A stretch of DNA of 64,000 nucleotides from Variovorax sp. PMC12. GTDB lineage: Bacteria > Pseudomonadota > Gammaproteobacteria > Burkholderiales > Burkholderiaceae_C. A program made the position numbers and the translations under genes. The DNA is taken from the NCBI RefSeq assembly GCF_003019815.1, contig NZ_CP027773.1, forward strand, positions 1,251,001 to 1,315,000, given 5' to 3'. Below, one piece after another: positions 60,114-64,000 of the stretch; within the stretch, counting starts at the first letter, position 1, and the number at the start of each line of letters is the position of its first letter. The notes below the pieces were generated by a model that searched no databases, had not been told where the DNA came from, and was given only the letters and a program-made list of their open reading frames with translations.

Positions 60114-62105
60114 ATGATCACTCTCAAAAACGTCATTCTTCGCCGCAGCGCCAAGGTCCTGCTCGACGGCGCCACCGTCACCCTCAACCCCGGTGAAAAG
60201 GTCGGCCTGGTGGGGCGCAACGGCGCCGGCAAGTCGACCCTGTTCGCCCTGCTCAACGGCACGCTGCACGAAGACGGCGGCGATTTCTACGTGCCCAAGC
60301 AGTGGCGCATGGCCCAGGTGGCGCAGAACATGCCCGAGACGGACGAGTCGGCCACCGACTTCGTGGTCGGCGGCGACACCCGCCTCACCGAGCTGCGCGA
60401 GGCGCTCGCCACCATCGAGGCCGCCTACGCCGAGAACCCCGACGACGCCGACATCGGCATGCAGCTGGCCCACGCCTACACCGACCTGGCCGACGCCGGC
60501 GAGCACGACGCCGTGCCGCGCGCGCAGGCGCTGATCCTGGGCCTGGGCTTCAAGGCGCACGAGGTCGACGAGCCGGTCAACAGCTTCTCGGGCGGCTGGC
60601 GCATGCGCCTGCAGCTGGCCCGCGCGCTGATGTGCCCGAGCGACCTGCTGCTGCTCGACGAACCCACCAATCACCTGGACCTGGACGCCCTGGTCTGGCT
60701 CGAAGCCTGGCTGCAGAAGTACCCCGGCACCATGATCGTCATCAGCCACGACCGCGAGTTCCTCGACGCCGTGACCGACGTCACCCTGCACATCGCCAAC
60801 GCCCAGCTCACGCGCTACGGCGGCAACTACAGCAAGTTCGAGGACATGCGCGCGCTGCAGATGGAGCAGCAGCAGCAGGCCTTCGTGAAGCAGCAGGACA
60901 AGATCGCCCACCTGCAGAAGTTCATCGACCGCTTCAAGGCCAAGGCCAGCAAGGCCAAGCAGGCGCAGAGCCGGGTCAAGGCGCTGGAGCGCATGGAGCG
61001 CGTGGCGCCGCTGCTGGCCGAAGCCGACTTCACCTTCGAGTTCAAGGAGCCCGGCAACATTCCCAACCCGATGCTGTCGATCACCAACGCGAGCTTCGGC
61101 TATGAGATCGAGAACGAAGAGCCCAAGACCATCCTGCGCGGCGTGAGCCGCTCGGTGCTGGCCGGGCAGCGCATCGGCATCCTGGGCGCCAACGGCCAGG
61201 GCAAGTCGACGCTGGTGAAGACCATCGCGCGCGAAATGGGCGCGCTGGCCGGCCAGGTGACCGAGGGCAAGGGCCTGAACATCGGCTACTTCGCGCAGCA
61301 GGAACTCGATGTGCTGCGCCCGCAGGACACCCCGCTCGAGCACATGGTGCGCATGGCGCGCGAGCTCGGCAGCAATGCCAAGGAAGCCACCGGCGAGCAG
61401 GCCCTGCGCGGCTTCCTGGGCAGCTTCAACTTCAGCGGCGACATGGTCAAGCAGCCCGTGGGCACCATGAGCGGCGGCGAAAAAGCCCGCCTCGTGCTCG
61501 CGATGATGGTGTGGCAGCGCCCCAACCTGCTGCTGCTGGACGAACCCACCAACCACCTGGACCTGGCCACCCGCGAGGCCCTGGCCGTGGCGCTCAACGA
61601 GTTCGAGGGCACGCTGATGCTGGTGAGCCACGACCGTGCGCTGCTGCGCTCGGTGTGCGACGAGTTCTGGCTGGTCGGCCGCGGCGTGGTCGGCGACTTC
61701 GACGGCGACCTGGACGACTACCAGCGCTACCTGCTCGACGAAGCCAAGCGCCTGCGCGAAGAAGCCAAGGTCGCCACGCGCGAAGCCGTCTCGGCCGCGG
61801 CCGCCGCAGCCGCCGCGCCGGTGGCCGCGCCCGCCGCGCCGCAGCAGCGCAAGCAGGACGCCCAGGAGCGCCAGCAGCGCAGCGACCAGGCCAAGCCGAT
61901 CAAGCGCGAGATCGCCCAGATCGACGAACGCCTGGCCGCCGCCGGCACCGAGCGCGCCGCGCTCGAGGCCCGCATGAGCCAGCCGCTGCCTTCCGCCGAG
62001 ATTGCCGAAGCCGGCAAGCGGCTGAAGGCACTGAACGACGAAATCGGCCGCCTCGAGGAGCGCTGGCTGGCCCTGTCGGACCAGCTCGAAGCGCTCGCGG
62101 CCTGA
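60114..62105 (+). CDS. ABC-F family ATPase (Uup/YheS type)
   Basis: A 663-residue soluble ABC protein with two nucleotide-binding domains and no membrane part. Walker A motifs are GRNGAGKST (34-42) and GANGQGKST (about 360), with signatures FSGGWRMRLQLARAL and MSGGEKARLVLAMMVW. The inter-domain linker and the C-terminal Ala/Gln-rich plus coiled-coil tail (about 555-663) are typical of ABC-F factors, which act on ribosomes. Start at 60114; a 169-bp gap after prmB holds no recognised feature. Confidence 0.94.
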   Translation: MITLKNVILRRSAKVLLDGATVTLNPGEKVGLVGRNGAGKSTLFALLNGTLHEDGGDFYVPKQWRMAQVAQNMPETDESATDFVVGGDTRLTELREALATIEAAYAENPDDADIGMQLAHAYTDLADAGEHDAVPRAQALILGLGFKAHEVDEPVNSFSGGWRMRLQLARALMCPSDLLLLDEPTNHLDLDALVWLEAWLQKYPGTMIVISHDREFLDAVTDVTLHIANAQLTRYGGNYSKFEDMRALQMEQQQQAFVKQQDKIAHLQKFIDRFKAKASKAKQAQSRVKALERMERVAPLLAEADFTFEFKEPGNIPNPMLSITNASFGYEIENEEPKTILRGVSRSVLAGQRIGILGANGQGKSTLVKTIAREMGALAGQVTEGKGLNIGYFAQQELDVLRPQDTPLEHMVRMARELGSNAKEATGEQALRGFLGSFNFSGDMVKQPVGTMSGGEKARLVLAMMVWQRPNLLLLDEPTNHLDLATREALAVALNEFEGTLMLVSHDRALLRSVCDEFWLVGRGVVGDFDGDLDDYQRYLLDEAKRLREEAKVATREAVSAAAAAAAAPVAAPAAPQQRKQDAQERQQRSDQAKPIKREIAQIDERLAAAGTERAALEARMSQPLPSAEIAEAGKRLKALNDEIGRLEERWLALSDQLEALAA

Positions 62106-62134
62106 CCCAACCTGGAACCTGAAAGGGGCACTGG

Positions 62135-62638
62135 ATGCCGTCTGCCATCGAACTGGCCCGGGGTGACGAGAAGCTCGTCGCCGCCGTGCACCGCGCGCGC
62201 CGGCTGATCGGCCGCAAGGCCCTCATGGCAGCCGCGGCAAGCGCCGTGCCCCTGCCCGGCGTCGACTGGATGGCCGACGCGGCGCTGCTCTCGCGGCTGG
62301 TGCCGCAGATCAGCGCCGAGTTCGGCCTGTCGGTCACCCAGGTCGAACGGCTCGCGCCGCACCAGCGCGAGCGCATCCAGAAAGCAGCCACCACGGTGGG
62401 CGCCCTGCTGGTGGGGCGGCTGGTCACGCGCGACCTGCTGATCCGGCTGGCCAAGCATGCGGGCGTGCGCCTGACGGCCAAGCAGGCGACCAAATACGTT
62501 CCCATCGCCGGGCAGATCGTTTCGGCGGCGCTCGGCTATGCCGCGCTGCGCGCGCTGGGCGAGCAGCACATCAAGGACTGCGTGCGCGTCAGCGCCACTC
62601 TCGCCTTAACGCCGCCCGAACCGCACGCGAGCGCCTGA
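62135..62638 (+). CDS. DUF697/EcsC-like hypothetical protein
   Basis: A 167-residue protein with two hydrophobic, Gly/Ala-rich segments: around 27-45 (KALMAAAASAVPLPGVDWMADAALL, in part) and around 120-140 (PIAGQIVSAALGYAALRALG). The pattern PLPGVDW plus a later VPIAGQIVSAALGY resembles DUF697/EcsC-like membrane-associated proteins; this is a weak match by eye. It starts 29 bp after the ABC-F gene. Its 3' end overlaps the minus-strand gene at 62589 by 50 bases. Confidence 0.7.
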   Translation: MPSAIELARGDEKLVAAVHRARRLIGRKALMAAAASAVPLPGVDWMADAALLSRLVPQISAEFGLSVTQVERLAPHQRERIQKAATTVGALLVGRLVTRDLLIRLAKHAGVRLTAKQATKYVPIAGQIVSAALGYAALRALGEQHIKDCVRVSATLALTPPEPHASA

Positions 62639-62825
62639 GCGCATCGCCGTCCAGCAGCACCATCGCGGCCTGCAGCGCACCGGCCAGGCCGAACACGCCC
62701 GCGCCCGAAAAGGCCGGCCTCGCGGCGCACAGCCCGTAGATCAAGGACAAGACCGACAGCAGCGCCAGCAGCACGCACAACACGCGGTCGAGGCGCGGCC
62801 CCGACGGCAATGGAAGGCGGCGCAC
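62589..62825 (-). CDS. Small two-helix membrane protein, unrecognised
   Basis: A 78-residue protein with two hydrophobic stretches (about 15-33 and 39-58) and a basic C-terminus (RRSRAVRAALRREWR). No family recognised. It is supported by its close spacing to the regulator upstream (62830, 4 bp) and its membrane pattern, but the 50-base tail overlap with the convergent gene lowers certainty. Confidence 0.5.
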   Translation of the reverse strand: MRRLPLPSGPRLDRVLCVLLALLSVLSLIYGLCAARPAFSGAGVFGLAGALQAAMVLLDGDALRRSRAVRAALRREWR

Positions 62826-62829
62826 CGCT

Positions 62830-63087
62830 TCACTCGCCGGCCCGCTTGCGCGGCGTGTAGACCCGGGCCGGCTGCACGAGCTGGCCCGTCACCTCCTGCT
62901 CATAGACCTTCAACAGCGCCAGGTAGTGGCGCGACATCACGTCGCGCACCCGCCCGAGGCCGATCTTGCTGACCGTCGGCTGCGGAATACCTGTTCTCGC
63001 CTCGATCTGCTTCTGCGTGAGCCCCATGGCTCTCAGCGCCTGTACCAACTCGCGTGGTTTCACGGCAATTTCCTCCCTGTTTTTCAT
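62830..63087 (-). CDS. Small helix-turn-helix regulator
   Basis: An 85-residue protein. The helix-turn-helix covers about 12-45 (LVQALRAMGLTQKQIEARTGIPQPTVSKI), of the Cro/CI or XRE type. The C-terminal part has VMSRHYLALLKVYEQEV and a basic tail. It is divergent from the S24-domain regulator at 63135 with 47 bp between starts, an arrangement like phage cI/cro. Confidence 0.82.
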   Translation of the reverse strand: MKNREEIAVKPRELVQALRAMGLTQKQIEARTGIPQPTVSKIGLGRVRDVMSRHYLALLKVYEQEVTGQLVQPARVYTPRKRAGE

Positions 63088-63112
63088 ATTCTAGAGTCCA
63101 TTCAGAATATTC
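63086..63112. promoter_or_regulatory. Shared palindromic operator candidate
   Basis: ATATTCT (63086-63092) and AGAATAT (63104-63110) form a perfect 7-bp inverted repeat with 11 bases between, and GAATATTC (63105-63112) is itself a perfect palindrome. The first arm touches the start codon of the minus-strand regulator. It is the only AT-rich island here and lies between the two regulators. Confidence 0.45.
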
Positions 63113-63134
63113 ATTTGAGCTTAAATCCCGGCGC

Positions 63135-63851
63135 ATGGACAGCATTGCCAGCCGCGCCCTTGCAGCGCGCAAATTCGCCAAGATGACGCAGAAGCAGGCG
63201 GAAGCCGTGTCGGGCGTCAAGCAGTCGAGCATTTCGAAGATCGAGCGCGGCGACACCAGCCGTTCGATGAGCGTGCTTGCACTGGCGCGTGCCTACCGTG
63301 CCGACCCGAACTGGCTCGACACCGGCGACGGCCCCGCGCCCTGGGACGAAGACCAGGTCCGCCCCGCACGCGACCGCGCCAACGAGCCGCCCGGCCCTTA
63401 CCGCGTGACCCGCACGCCGCCCGCGGGCCCTTCGTACAACCCGCGCACGCCGCAGACCGTGCCGCTCATCGAGTGGACGGATGCCGCACGCTGGGACAGC
63501 CGCGAAGTTTCGGACCAGCCCCGGGCCGAGCGCTGGATTCCATGCATCGCCCACCACAGCCTGCAGACCTACGCGTTGCGCATGCGCGGCGACAGCATGA
63601 CCGCGCCCAGCGGCCACCTCAAGAGCTACCCCGCCGAGTCGATCATCTTCGTCGACACCCAGCTCAGGACGCCGGCCGACGGCGAGCGCATCGTCGCCAA
63701 GCTGGAGGACACAGGCGAAGTCACCTGCAAGGTCTACAAGGAAGAAGACGGGCGCCGCTGGCTGCTGCCGCTGAACCCGAGGCACGAGCCCATACGCACC
63801 GCCTTCACCGTACTGGGCACGGTCATCGGCAAGTGGGAAGACGAGGACTGA
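63135..63851 (+). CDS. CI/LexA-like repressor with S24 peptidase domain
   Basis: A 238-residue protein. An XRE-type helix-turn-helix (about 10-55; MTQKQAEAVSGVKQSSISK) is joined by a Pro-rich linker (80-110) to an S24 domain with the nucleophile Ser154 (MRGDSM) and general-base Lys189 (GERIVAKL), 35 residues apart as in LexA. A possible Ala97-Gly98 cleavage pair lies in the linker. The start at 63135 (MDSIASRAL) gives the normal HTH position. It may be cleaved during the SOS response; phage origin is possible but no phage genes are visible. Confidence 0.88.
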   Translation: MDSIASRALAARKFAKMTQKQAEAVSGVKQSSISKIERGDTSRSMSVLALARAYRADPNWLDTGDGPAPWDEDQVRPARDRANEPPGPYRVTRTPPAGPSYNPRTPQTVPLIEWTDAARWDSREVSDQPRAERWIPCIAHHSLQTYALRMRGDSMTAPSGHLKSYPAESIIFVDTQLRTPADGERIVAKLEDTGEVTCKVYKEEDGRRWLLPLNPRHEPIRTAFTVLGTVIGKWEDED

Positions 63852-63853
63852 CC

Positions 63854-63889
63854 GCGCTGGCCGCCCTGGCCGCCCTGGCCGCGCTGACC
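63854..63889. repeat. Four 9-bp tandem repeats
   Basis: Four consecutive 9-mers, GCGCTGGCC, GCCCTGGCC, GCCCTGGCC and GCGCTGACC, just after the S24 regulator stop codon. They would read as Ala-Leu-Ala in frame if translation continued. Confidence 0.6.
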
Positions 63890-63910
63890 GCACGAACGGC
63901 GGGCAAAAAA

Positions 63911-63932
63911 AAGCCCGCACGAAGGCGGGCTT
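63911..63932 (-). terminator. Terminator near the right edge
   Basis: AAGCCCGC (63911-63918) pairs with GCGGGCTT (63925-63932) around a 6-base loop, preceded by an A-run that becomes a T-run on the minus strand. It probably ends a minus-strand gene outside the window, and may also stop the S24 transcript. The remaining bases to 64000 hold no recognised feature. Confidence 0.6.
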
Positions 63933-64000
63933 CAAGGTGACCTGCTGGAGGAGGGAGGATCAGAGGATTGCAGGCCACAGGGAGAAACTTGAATATCGCT

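Overview
The window is GC-rich, tightly packed chromosomal DNA from a betaproteobacterium. Three things place it in Burkholderiales, most likely Comamonadaceae and probably Variovorax: the guaB/guaA, ratA/smpB, rimP-nusA-infB-rbfA-truB and dapC-dapD-dapE-prmB gene orders; protein sequences that I recognise as Comamonadaceae-like (for example the N-terminus of ArgA); and a palindrome-rich intergenic repeat at about 28708-28800 of a type I recall from Variovorax and Acidovorax genomes. The genus is inference; no marker such as 16S rRNA is present. About 60 protein genes, one tRNA and one decayed gene are supported. No insertion sequence, CRISPR array, rRNA or prophage was seen, and no stretch over 300 bases lacks a gene (the longest gaps are 35733-35938, 37448-37642 and 24577-24764).

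Region by region. 55-5690 is an accessory redox cluster: a TetR-type repressor diverges from a run of genes for an Old Yellow Enzyme, an SDR, two medium-chain reductases and an alpha/beta hydrolase, followed by an SDR gene (5700-6277) wrecked by two internal deletions. 6317-10173 holds guaB and guaA, the last two steps to GMP, separated by a Phd/VapC-type toxin-antitoxin pair with its own repeat-rich operator. 10302-12176 holds a DUF4124 protein and the classical rnfH-ratA / smpB divergent set. 12277-14504 is an extracytoplasmic sigma factor and its membrane anti-sigma, flanked on both sides by small exported proteins of the Yx(FWY)xxD family (COG4315/PF03640); it is the best candidate here for a poorly described regulatory system. 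14607-16082 encodes an orphan membrane protein with four short N-terminal repeats.

16209-24576 is the translation and transcription factor operon rimP-nusA-infB-rbfA-truB-typA (minus strand). 24765-31688 carries an MFS exporter and a yejABEF-type peptide importer, divergent from fabI (31726). After that come an exported ATP-dependent DNA ligase, a large PLP amino acid decarboxylase, an NfeD/SPFH membrane pair, tRNA-Ser(GGA), a lone receiver protein and a branched-chain amino acid binding lipoprotein. 39912-42236 is pepA-holC plus a small gene (minus), back to back with lptF-lptG-cbiX, a cysB-like regulator and a methionine aminotransferase (plus).

47406-52731 has hrpA and argA with overlapping, divergent 5' ends. 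54541-62105 is a plus-strand lysine/peptidoglycan precursor run, dapC-dapD-[pilU-like]-dapE-prmB, followed by an ABC-F ATPase. The right end has a small DUF697/EcsC-like protein, a small membrane protein, and two divergent helix-turn-helix regulators, one with an S24 peptidase domain, sharing a 47-bp palindromic gap.
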